A DNA stretch of 16,630 bases, taken from positions 1-16,630 of the forward strand of contig CALCOP010000045.1 in NCBI GenBank assembly GCA_937897365.1. Reading direction: 5' to 3'. The position numbers were made by a program, and so were the translations under genes. Positions 1-5,881 of the stretch are shown here, piece after piece. This stretch comes from an uncultured euryarchaeote. Its GTDB lineage: Archaea; Thermoplasmatota; Poseidoniia; Poseidoniales; Poseidoniaceae. The notes below the pieces were generated by a model, which saw only the letters and a program-made list of their open reading frames with translations, ran no database searches and was not told where the DNA came from. How positions within the stretch are numbered: the first letter of the stretch is position 1; the number at the start of each line of letters is the position of its first letter.

Positions 1-2
1 AA

Positions 3-1184
3 GATGGCGGAGGCGGTGGAGGCGGTCCAGGCGGCCGTCAAATGCCTGGCGTAGACCTCGGTTCTGAAGCAATTAACATCGAATCCTTTGGAGAGGGTAC
101 GGAACAATCAATCTTTGTTGAAATGCCTTCAAACGGCCGTTTTGATATAACGCTTTACGCCAAAGAGGCCTTCTCGGATGTTTCATTGGTCGCAAATTGG
201 GAGTACGCCGACCTCCCACCGGTTCTTCCAGGTGAACCGGATGAACCTGTTGATACAATGTCGTGCGAAGATCACGCAAAAGAAAGTTTGACGCAGTGGG
301 ATAAGGATAAAGATGGCGTACTCTCCATCCGAGAGTTTGAATCAATTGGCGATGAGGATGTGGTTTTTTCCGAGATTGACCTCAATTCAGATGATACACT
401 CGAATATCGAGAAATCATGCACGAGCTCTGCGCATGTGACAATGAACTGCAGAACATGTTTGATCAACTCGAACGATTCGATAGCGTTTCGATTGAATCG
501 TTTTCCGAGCAATACTTCGTGAATGAGTATGAATTTACTTCATTCGATGCGGACCGTGATGGCGAACTTAACGGTGATGAAATCGAAATTGCCATACTTG
601 TCTGTGAGACAACATTCGATGCTTTTGACGGCGATAAGGATGGTGTTCCGGATGATGAAGATGCATTCCCCGATGATCCCGATGAAACGCTTGACTCTGA
701 CGGTGACGGCGTCGGAGATAATGCAGATATTGCACCAGGTGTCGCAAACGATATGCTCTATTCTGCTGGTGCAGGACTCTTTTTCTTACTCATAGGCATA
801 CTTGTGTTTTTCTTACGTAGCGGAAGCAATGACGAATCATCGCGAGAATGGGAGGATTCGAATGTTTCGGATTTTGACGAAAGGATGTTACAAAAAGGCG
901 ATAAAGAGATCCCAGCGATTGAACAGTTTGATTCATCAATGACTTCTCCACCGACTGCGTCAGAAAATGTGAGTCCGTTTGCAGCATACAGTGCGCCTCC
1001 AATGGAATCAGTTCCAGATGTTGGTGATGTAAGCGACCTCTTTGTCTCATCCGTGCCACAATCTCCGCCTTCAGCATTGATGGGGATGATCGATAGCAGT
1101 GGTCAAGAAGTAATCGAATATCCTGCAGGAAGTGGTGCATACTGGAAACGTAGTGATGCTTCTCAAGAATGGTCTCAACAGTAA
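3..1184 (+). CDS. Membrane-anchored EF-hand / thrombospondin-3-like calcium-binding protein (5' partial)
   Basis: The reading frame is open to the left edge, starting with a glycine-rich stretch, so the N-terminus lies outside the window. The first in-frame ATG is at 42, and residues here are counted from it. Three 12-residue EF-hand-type calcium loops are visible: 87-98 (DKDKDGVLSIRE), 113-124 (DLNSDDTLEYRE, no central Gly) and 169-180 (DADRDGELNGDE). They are followed by Asp-rich thrombospondin type 3-like repeats at about 194-230. A single hydrophobic segment at about 239-259 ends in an Arg and is followed by an acidic/Ser/Pro-rich tail of about 120 residues. The topology is probably extracellular calcium-binding domains with a cytoplasmic tail. 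The extreme C-terminus (about 345-378) is a compact Trp/Tyr motif, YPAGSGAYWKRSDASQEW. The role is unknown; surface adhesion or structure is a guess. It meets the archaeosortase gene tail to tail with no bases between, but its own membrane segment is not a PGF-CTERM signal. Confidence 0.75.
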   Translation, partial: DGGGGGGGPGGRQMPGVDLGSEAINIESFGEGTEQSIFVEMPSNGRFDITLYAKEAFSDVSLVANWEYADLPPVLPGEPDEPVDTMSCEDHAKESLTQWDKDKDGVLSIREFESIGDEDVVFSEIDLNSDDTLEYREIMHELCACDNELQNMFDQLERFDSVSIESFSEQYFVNEYEFTSFDADRDGELNGDEIEIAILVCETTFDAFDGDKDGVPDDEDAFPDDPDETLDSDGDGVGDNADIAPGVANDMLYSAGAGLFFLLIGILVFFLRSGSNDESSREWEDSNVSDFDERMLQKGDKEIPAIEQFDSSMTSPPTASENVSPFAAYSAPPMESVPDVGDVSDLFVSSVPQSPPSALMGMIDSSGQEVIEYPAGSGAYWKRSDASQEWSQQ

Positions 1185-2102
1185 TTAGTTCTTCGATTGA
1201 GGTTGAAGTAACCCAAATGGCCTCAGCAGTCGAACGATATGTCGATGTAATTCAGGCAAAATATCAAACATAATGATAGCCATCAAGAACATGGCACCCA
1301 GTGATACAACACGAGCGGCATAAGCATGCCCAAATTCAAAGACTGACATGCCAAGGTACGACCATTCTGTGTAGGTCATGTGCATCCAAATTAACCCAGC
1401 ATTTCGGAACAGATTGAGAATGTGGATGACCGGCAGAGTGAGTAGGAGGGCGCGACAGCGTCGTTTCCAATCAATATCAAGCACAGCGATTGCACCGATA
1501 AAAATCACCATTGATTGTAGAGCAGTGCATGCCAATACAAAGTTAATTCCAATAGTAGAACCATCGGTCAGCAACAGTTCGGTTTGAAATGGATATTCAC
1601 CAACAAACTCTCCCATAAACCATCGGTTTCCATCCCATGCACTCCATGCGACTTCGCCATTTACAGTATTGACAGTTGTCTCGCCGAGAACAACATCGCC
1701 GGAACCAGAAAAGCGCAAAAAGAGAGCAGCTTGGCTTGCAACAAACCAAATTGCGAGAACATTGAGCCAAGGTACGTGGGCAATGAGCAAATAAGGGCCA
1801 CCAGCATAGGCAACTGCTCCTCTAGCCCAAATCAGAGAGCGAGCGGTTTTCGGGTCGTCAACACGTTGTTCCCATGCTGCCATACCAACCGCCATTGGCA
1901 ATGCAGCAACGGTAAATATTGTGAGCACCGCATCGCCATGAGACCAGTATTTACCAGCGTCATTAAAGAAAGTCAATCCGACCAAAACCCATCCAAATTG
2001 TGCGAGTCGTATTTCGGATTTTTCCCTTCTATGCCATGATATTGCGAGAGAAATGAGTCCGATAGCGCCGATGAGCGAAGCTACTTCTGCGCTGAACAGC
2101 AT
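1185..2102 (-). CDS. artA: Archaeosortase A-like / exosortase-family transpeptidase
   Basis: This is a polytopic membrane protein with about eight hydrophobic segments and the exosortase/archaeosortase active-site pattern. The family cleaves C-terminal sorting signals (PGF-CTERM in haloarchaea) and helps attach surface proteins to lipid at the outer face of the membrane. Counting from an upstream GTG at 2135 (316 aa), the catalytic Cys is C203 in LACTALQSM, the first conserved Arg is R244 in NLFRNAG, and the last helix pair carries H270 and R275 in FEFGHAYAAR. All three catalytic-type residues are therefore present. I prefer the ATG at 2102 (305 aa), because the extra 11 residues of the GTG form are polar and the first membrane helix begins just after this Met. 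The GTG start cannot be excluded. No substrate with a PGF-CTERM tail lies in the window. Family membership is confident; the exact subfamily (ArtA or another archaeosortase) is less sure. Confidence 0.82.
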   Translation of the reverse strand: MLFSAEVASLIGAIGLISLAISWHRREKSEIRLAQFGWVLVGLTFFNDAGKYWSHGDAVLTIFTVAALPMAVGMAAWEQRVDDPKTARSLIWARGAVAYAGGPYLLIAHVPWLNVLAIWFVASQAALFLRFSGSGDVVLGETTVNTVNGEVAWSAWDGNRWFMGEFVGEYPFQTELLLTDGSTIGINFVLACTALQSMVIFIGAIAVLDIDWKRRCRALLLTLPVIHILNLFRNAGLIWMHMTYTEWSYLGMSVFEFGHAYAARVVSLGAMFLMAIIMFDILPELHRHIVRLLRPFGLLQPQSKN

Positions 2103-2184
2103 GGAGCATTCCACATGTTGATTCCATTTCAACACTCTGTTGTTTCGACCAAAATCACTTCATCTTCGACCTTCTGGGCACATC

Positions 2185-2853
2185 ATGCGGGGGTTCATAG
2201 TTCAGTATACACCAACTCCCCTGCCTGCCGCAGCTCCTTCTCATGGTGGCATTGCCTTTCTGGATAGAGACGGTGTGCTTAACATCGGAAGTTCCGATTA
2301 CATTAACCAACCAAGCGAATTCATCCCACTCCCTGGTGCAGCCAAATCAGTTGGAGAACTCAGGAGGGCTGGTTACATGATTTGTGTTGTTACCAACCAG
2401 TCCCCCATTATGCGAGGATTATGGGATGAACATCGCTTACACACAATTCACAACCACATGCGCAGTGTTTTTCTTGAGCACGACAAAGATGCGCATTTTG
2501 ATATGATTCTTGCGTGCCCTCATCGTCATCGAGATCGCTGCAAGTGTCGAAAACCAATGCCCGGTATGCTTCGTTTCGGAGAAAAAGTACTTCGAGGCAA
2601 ATTCGAATACCAACAAGGTGAGTCGATCGCAGAATTATCGCCCCAGGATGGTCAAGTTGATTGGTGGGGCGAAAAAGTGGAACCCTCCAATCCTCTCGAT
2701 TGCATGGTTGGTGATCGAGGCAGTGACATGGGAGCGGGATGGGCCCAAGGTTTACGACTCTTCCAAGTTGATGCTTCAAAGGGAGTTTCTCCTGTTTTAG
2801 AGTATATTCTTGATTCTGAAAATAAGGGCGACGCCTTCAATCCAGTGCGGTGA
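2185..2853 (+). CDS. HAD-superfamily phosphatase, GmhB/histidinol-phosphatase type
   Basis: The motifs are those of the HisB-N/GmhB branch of the HAD superfamily, which hydrolyses small phosphate esters such as D,D-heptose 1,7-bisphosphate. Counting from a TTG at 2140 (237 aa): motif I FLDRDGVLN with nucleophile D42 and acid/base D44; motif II VVTNQS at 83-88; a zinc site in CPHRHRDRCKC (C126, H128, C134, C136) followed by RKP; motif IV GDRGSDMGAG with D182 and D186. I chose the ATG at 2185 (222 aa) because the family usually starts within about 20-30 residues of motif I and the extra 15 residues look non-conserved. About 30 extra residues (roughly 145-176) lie between the zinc site and motif IV. 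The stop codon is one base from the tiaS start, so the two are probably co-transcribed. The substrate is not certain: heptose phosphate is the family precedent, and nothing else here belongs to a heptose pathway. Confidence 0.78.
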   Translation: MRGFIVQYTPTPLPAAAPSHGGIAFLDRDGVLNIGSSDYINQPSEFIPLPGAAKSVGELRRAGYMICVVTNQSPIMRGLWDEHRLHTIHNHMRSVFLEHDKDAHFDMILACPHRHRDRCKCRKPMPGMLRFGEKVLRGKFEYQQGESIAELSPQDGQVDWWGEKVEPSNPLDCMVGDRGSDMGAGWAQGLRLFQVDASKGVSPVLEYILDSENKGDAFNPVR

Positions 2854-2854
2854 T

Positions 2855-4042
2855 ATGATGGGTTGGCTCGGCTTAGATGACACAGACAGCCTTGAAGCAG
2901 GATGCACGACCTATTCATTCCACCTTCTGTTGGAAAGTTTACCTCGCACAGTTACCATCAATACACCACGCTTAGTTCGTCTGTGGCCTTTTGCTCATCA
3001 GCGAACACGTGGAAATGCTGCAGTAGCCGTTGAACTGGAAACCGATGATGAGCCCCTCCTCCTTGAACACCTTGACCAGTATTGGAAGCAGCACCTCATG
3101 CCTCTGAAAGGAAGTGTTTCAACATCTGAACATGATGAACGAAAACAGTATCCAGCTGACCCAGGCATGGTTTGGTTTTCAAACGCTCAAGTTGATTCTT
3201 CTTTTTACGTCAAAGCGGTTCAGTCTGAGGTAAGATTAACCGAAGTTCCATCGGCAGATCGCTCTTGGGGTGGACAAGGTAGAATCGGCGCAACAGCTGC
3301 TATTGCTTGGCATGGAAAAAAGAACACTTGGGAGGCAATTGCGTGGCGAAAACCAAATCGGCATGGGCAGAATAAACGTCTCGTTTGTCAGGAAACTCTT
3401 GCCAGAGTCGATGATATGCCATCGACCTTTCTGTCGCGTGATCCTCGCAAGGGGACGGGAATGGTCGCTCCACGTGGGCCCTGCCCAGTTCTGTTTGGGC
3501 TACGAGCCCGTGATGAAATTGCAGCACGTAATGCTGCTGAAATCCTTCTTTCAGCAGAATCAACAGAGTCATCTGTAGGTCTACGCACTTTCTCTACGAA
3601 CCAAGCAAGTGATGACCACCTTGGAGAACCTTTTCAAGGCACGGTCGCAGATGTTGAAGTTTTGAATCGAGGTCACTGTGTCTTGACGACGGAGCACGGT
3701 AAATGGTTGGCATTTACAGAATCAGGTCCGGTTAAGAAACTCGCTCAATGGCTCAAGCCAGGTGATGTGATTCTTGGTAACGGTCTTTCTCCAGAGTTTG
3801 GGATTTTACATCTCGAAAAGTTATGCGTTGTTTCCACAGTTCCTGAGTATCAGCGTCCACTCTGCAACGATTGTAATGTTCGTATGAAATCGATGGGTAG
3901 CGGACAAGGATGTCGTTGTCCAAAATGTAAACAACGTATCGACGATGTTTGGATTTCCATTCCTCGACATCCTCCATTTGAATCTTGGGTTCAACCCCCA
4001 GCAGATGCCCGTAGACATCTTGCTCGACCTTTAGAGTGGTAG
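2855..4042 (+). CDS. tiaS: tRNA(Ile2) 2-agmatinylcytidine synthetase (agmatidine synthase)
   Basis: TiaS uses ATP and agmatine to convert C34 of the CAU anticodon of tRNA-Ile2 to agmatidine, so that the tRNA reads AUA and not AUG. It is an essential, archaea-specific enzyme. The start at 2855 (395 aa) places the signature GLDDTDSLEAGCTTY at residues 6-20, as usual for the family. Other marks are the LVRLWPFAHQRTRGNAA stretch (40-56), GGQGRIGATAAIAW (139-152), the PVLFGLRA segment (211-218), an OB-fold-like region around 246-320 (TFSTNQASDDH and following), and a C-terminal zinc ribbon with C337, C340, C355 and C358. Length and domain order match the family (catalytic FLD-like part, OB fold, zinc ribbon). 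It starts one base after the HAD phosphatase stop, so it is likely translated from the same transcript. The next candidate promoter lies after its end. Confidence 0.93.
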   Translation: MMGWLGLDDTDSLEAGCTTYSFHLLLESLPRTVTINTPRLVRLWPFAHQRTRGNAAVAVELETDDEPLLLEHLDQYWKQHLMPLKGSVSTSEHDERKQYPADPGMVWFSNAQVDSSFYVKAVQSEVRLTEVPSADRSWGGQGRIGATAAIAWHGKKNTWEAIAWRKPNRHGQNKRLVCQETLARVDDMPSTFLSRDPRKGTGMVAPRGPCPVLFGLRARDEIAARNAAEILLSAESTESSVGLRTFSTNQASDDHLGEPFQGTVADVEVLNRGHCVLTTEHGKWLAFTESGPVKKLAQWLKPGDVILGNGLSPEFGILHLEKLCVVSTVPEYQRPLCNDCNVRMKSMGSGQGCRCPKCKQRIDDVWISIPRHPPFESWVQPPADARRHLARPLEW

Positions 4043-4070
4043 GATTGATTCATTCCGTACAGTTCTTGGG

Positions 4071-4080
4071 AAATAAATAA
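4071..4080 (+). promoter_or_regulatory. Candidate archaeal TATA box (leaderless promoter)
   Basis: The A/T run AAATAAATAA is centred about 30 bp before the ATG at 4105, close to the usual archaeal TATA-to-start distance for a leaderless or nearly leaderless message. It lies in the only non-coding gap after tiaS. A purine-rich GAGGGTGGT directly before the ATG could also act as a weak ribosome binding site. This was assigned by eye only. Confidence 0.45.
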
Positions 4081-4104
4081 GTCACCTCGTGGATTGAGGG
4101 TGGT

Positions 4105-4359
4105 ATGGCGAGTGAAGAATTAACGAAGAACATTGCATACGTTGTTCTTATTGTCCTGTTTTTAGGAATGGCTTGGTTCATCGCGAAACGGGCTGGTGAA
4201 AACCGACAATCAATGCTTGAAGATGCCGCCCCAAAGATTGCTGGTGCGGATGTTCTTGATGGTGGTGCCAAAAATCCAAGTCAGTTTGATGAACCGGACG
4301 ATGAGGCACTTGAAGAAATGGCTGAATTACTCGGCGAAGATGATGAGGATGAAGTTTAG
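4105..4359 (+). CDS. Small single-pass membrane protein with acidic tail, unknown function
   Basis: An 84-residue protein. A short N-terminal segment (MASEELTKN) is followed by one clear membrane helix at about 10-27 (IAYVVLIVLFLGMAWFIA) and basic residues (KRAGENR), so the C-terminus is predicted to be cytoplasmic. The tail is strongly acidic and ends in a run of Glu/Asp (LGEDDEDEV). No catalytic motif is seen and I do not recognise the family. A TATA-like element about 30 bp upstream supports this ATG. Its last four bases, including the stop, overlap the end of the convergent RecA-like gene on the other strand. An accessory or assembly role for a membrane complex would be a guess. Confidence 0.7.
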   Translation: MASEELTKNIAYVVLIVLFLGMAWFIAKRAGENRQSMLEDAAPKIAGADVLDGGAKNPSQFDEPDDEALEEMAELLGEDDEDEV

Positions 4360-5006
4360 ACAAAGAAGCCGGCTTCTTCCAATTTCAGTTCCATTTGTTC
4401 TTCATTTTGAGTTAAAGTTCGCAGAGGACCGTCTTTAGGTCGTTCTAATTTCCATATTTCAAAGCCTGCCTTTTTCATGGATTCTTCGCCACGAGCGACG
4501 ATTCCATTTCGCGATTTTCCACTTGCATCGATGCTCCCTTTACTCGTAAGAAGGATACAAATTGAGTCATCGATTTGCTCCGAGAGCCGTTGTAGGGCAG
4601 CAATCTTAGCCGAAGGAATTTTTCCCGACTTTTCACACCAATCATCCAAAACAACCAATTGGACACTCGGAAGTGAATTGGAAGTTTGGATCAAGATGTC
4701 CATCGCTTGGTCAAAATCACCAACCAAATTCATTGCATGATAGCGTGAAGAATGTGCGATTGAAAGGTGTGAAAAGATCTGCCCAAATCGTATATTGTCA
4801 GGCATCATGGGTGAAGCCCAGAGGACTCTTCCACCTTGTTCGATAACATCTGTCGCCATGTGCAATCCAAGGGATGTTCCGCCAATACTTCCTTCAACTG
4901 CGAGATGAATGTTTTTTCCTCCCGCATCAAAGTGCACTCTGCCCATAAACCGCTGATGAGGAACTCGGCATTGATACTTACCCTTAGCAGATTTTTGGAG
5001 GAACAT
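4356..5006 (-). CDS. RecA-fold protein with degenerate P-loop (RadB/KaiC-like), function unknown
   Basis: Counting from the ATG at 5006 (216 aa), the order of elements follows the RecA/RadA core. A strand runs into a Walker A-like turn at 37-46 (VEGSIGGTSL), then a helix and strand (LGLHMATDVIEQGGRVLWAS), a Walker B-like strand LVVLDD at 117-122, and a further strand ICILLTSKG at 149-157. The Walker A lysine is missing: the G-K-T/S position reads G43-T44-S45. ATP binding is therefore doubtful. I chose the ATG at 5006, not the one at 5036, because a strong Shine-Dalgarno (GGAGGAGGT) lies just upstream of it and within the longer reading frame. The longer form would also share its start codon with the divergent gene. 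The role is unknown; a RadA/RadB paralogue or regulator is possible. It converges on the 84-residue membrane protein with a 4-bp overlap. Confidence 0.65.
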   Translation of the reverse strand: MFLQKSAKGKYQCRVPHQRFMGRVHFDAGGKNIHLAVEGSIGGTSLGLHMATDVIEQGGRVLWASPMMPDNIRFGQIFSHLSIAHSSRYHAMNLVGDFDQAMDILIQTSNSLPSVQLVVLDDWCEKSGKIPSAKIAALQRLSEQIDDSICILLTSKGSIDASGKSRNGIVARGEESMKKAGFEIWKLERPKDGPLRTLTQNEEQMELKLEEAGFFV

Positions 5007-5015
5007 TGATGCCCT

Positions 5016-5024
5016 ACCTCCTCC
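5016..5024 (-). promoter_or_regulatory. Strong Shine-Dalgarno that decides the start of the RecA-like gene
   Basis: On the minus strand this reads GGAGGAGGT, complementary to the archaeal 16S rRNA 3' end, and it ends nine bases before the ATG at 5006. Its position favours that ATG over the in-frame ATG at 5036, which has no such site. Confidence 0.6.
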
Positions 5025-5034
5025 ACCCACGGCC

Positions 5035-5286
5035 ATGAGCGACGACTTGGTTGTGCGAAAAGGTGAGCGTATTCCTCGCCGTCCACTCCCCGATTACTCT
5101 GAAGCATCTTCCTTTATCGAGGCATTGAAGCGGGACGGTATCGTGAATACGCTCTTCCGTGATTCGAACCAATATGGACCACTTTCCATGCTCTTAGTCC
5201 TCCTCATCTCAGCGACCGTCACTGGTGCTATAATCAAAATCTTGAGTATTGTAGACTTTAGTGTTCTTTGGACATGGTTACTTTGA
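5035..5286 (+). CDS. Small membrane protein, unknown function
   Basis: An 83-residue protein with a charged N-terminal half (MSDDLVVRKGERIPRR, then a possible amphipathic helix EASSFIEALKRDGIVNTLF). The C-terminal hydrophobic region at about 49-83 could hold one or two membrane helices and runs to the very end (LWTWLL). I do not recognise the family. The start ATG lies on the opposite strand from an in-frame ATG of the RecA-like gene, but that gene probably starts 30 bp further in, leaving a 28-bp divergent gap. No convincing TATA box or Shine-Dalgarno is visible before this start, so the N-terminus is less certain. Size and topology resemble small subunits that assist membrane complexes such as protein translocation, but no diagnostic motif is present. 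Confidence 0.62.
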   Translation: MSDDLVVRKGERIPRRPLPDYSEASSFIEALKRDGIVNTLFRDSNQYGPLSMLLVLLISATVTGAIIKILSIVDFSVLWTWLL

Positions 5287-5379
5287 GATGGCTGAAGGTT
5301 GAATCTTGCATATCAAAACCTCACCTTTCATGGTGAATTGAATGGTAAACATCAAACCCTTTGTACACAGCGACCGGTT

Positions 5380-5808
5380 ATGAGTGAGGAATCGGTCAAT
5401 GTCGAAAGTCGAACCTCCTCTCAAGATAAACGCTGGACAATTATGGCGGCCCTTCTTGGAACCAATACCGCTTTCATGCTTTTTCAGGGAATGGAACAAG
5501 AATCGAATCCAACCTTCATTCGTGAAATTGCTCTTGCCATTATTGCGGCGACCATTCCGTTTCAGGGAATTTACTTTTTGATTTACACCTTTTTACTCGA
5601 GCATAACGGTAAACTTAGCCAGGAACGAACAGACCGACTTCATATGGCTTCAGCGATATGCCAAATTGTATCGTATGCTTCGCTGATAGGTGTTGGAATG
5701 ATGTGGTACAATATCTCGTTATACGTCGGTATTTCTTTCGTACTTTCCACGGCACTGGCCATCATTTTGATTCGTTCGGTTATGGGGCCTGTCGACCAGG
5801 CTGAATAA
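5380..5808 (+). CDS. Four-helix integral membrane protein, unknown function
   Basis: A 142-residue protein with four hydrophobic segments: about 19-38 (WTIMAALLGTNTAFMLFQGM), 49-73, 88-108 and 111-132. Short polar loops and an acidic/Ser-rich N-terminal tail complete it. Both termini are predicted on the same side. I do not recognise the family and see no catalytic residues. The frame is open further upstream to a TTG at 5299, but that extension is polar and lacks a ribosome binding site, so I chose the ATG at 5380. It follows the 83-residue membrane protein on the same strand after 93 bp and could share its transcript. A TATA-like element for the next gene overlaps its stop codon. Confidence 0.68.
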   Translation: MSEESVNVESRTSSQDKRWTIMAALLGTNTAFMLFQGMEQESNPTFIREIALAIIAATIPFQGIYFLIYTFLLEHNGKLSQERTDRLHMASAICQIVSYASLIGVGMMWYNISLYVGISFVLSTALAIILIRSVMGPVDQAE

Positions 5809-5810
5809 AT
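5804..5810 (+). promoter_or_regulatory. Candidate TATA box upstream of purB
   Basis: AATAAAT overlaps the stop codon of the preceding gene. It is centred about 27 bp before an in-frame ATG at 5834 and about 75 bp before the family-supported ATG at 5882. It would place a transcript start near 5834, giving either a leaderless 16-residue-longer PurB or a leader of about 48 nt. Seen by eye only. Confidence 0.4.
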
Positions 5811-5881
5811 CAAACCTGCCGTCTCGTAATGGCATGTTTTTCATAGGCAATGTTGATGAAGCGTGGCGTGTAGAGCGCATT

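Noticed and set aside
735..830. Possible PGF-CTERM sorting signal in the EF-hand protein
   Set aside because: The membrane segment is followed by a long acidic tail and not by a short basic end, and there is no PGF motif before it.
1584..2039. Plus-strand open frame of 151 aa opposite the archaeosortase
   Set aside because: The opposite strand has clear membrane helices and catalytic residues; the plus-strand translation has no family features.
4356..4359. Terminator at convergent gene ends
   Set aside because: The coding ends overlap and no T-run or hairpin is seen. The same holds for 1184/1185, 7216-7231 and 14855-14857, so terminators must lie inside coding sequence or be unrecognisable by eye.
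5321..5336. Hairpin TCACC-tttcat-GGTGA between two membrane protein genes
   Set aside because: Only a 5-bp stem without a U-run, easily found by chance; not enough for a terminator or regulatory claim.
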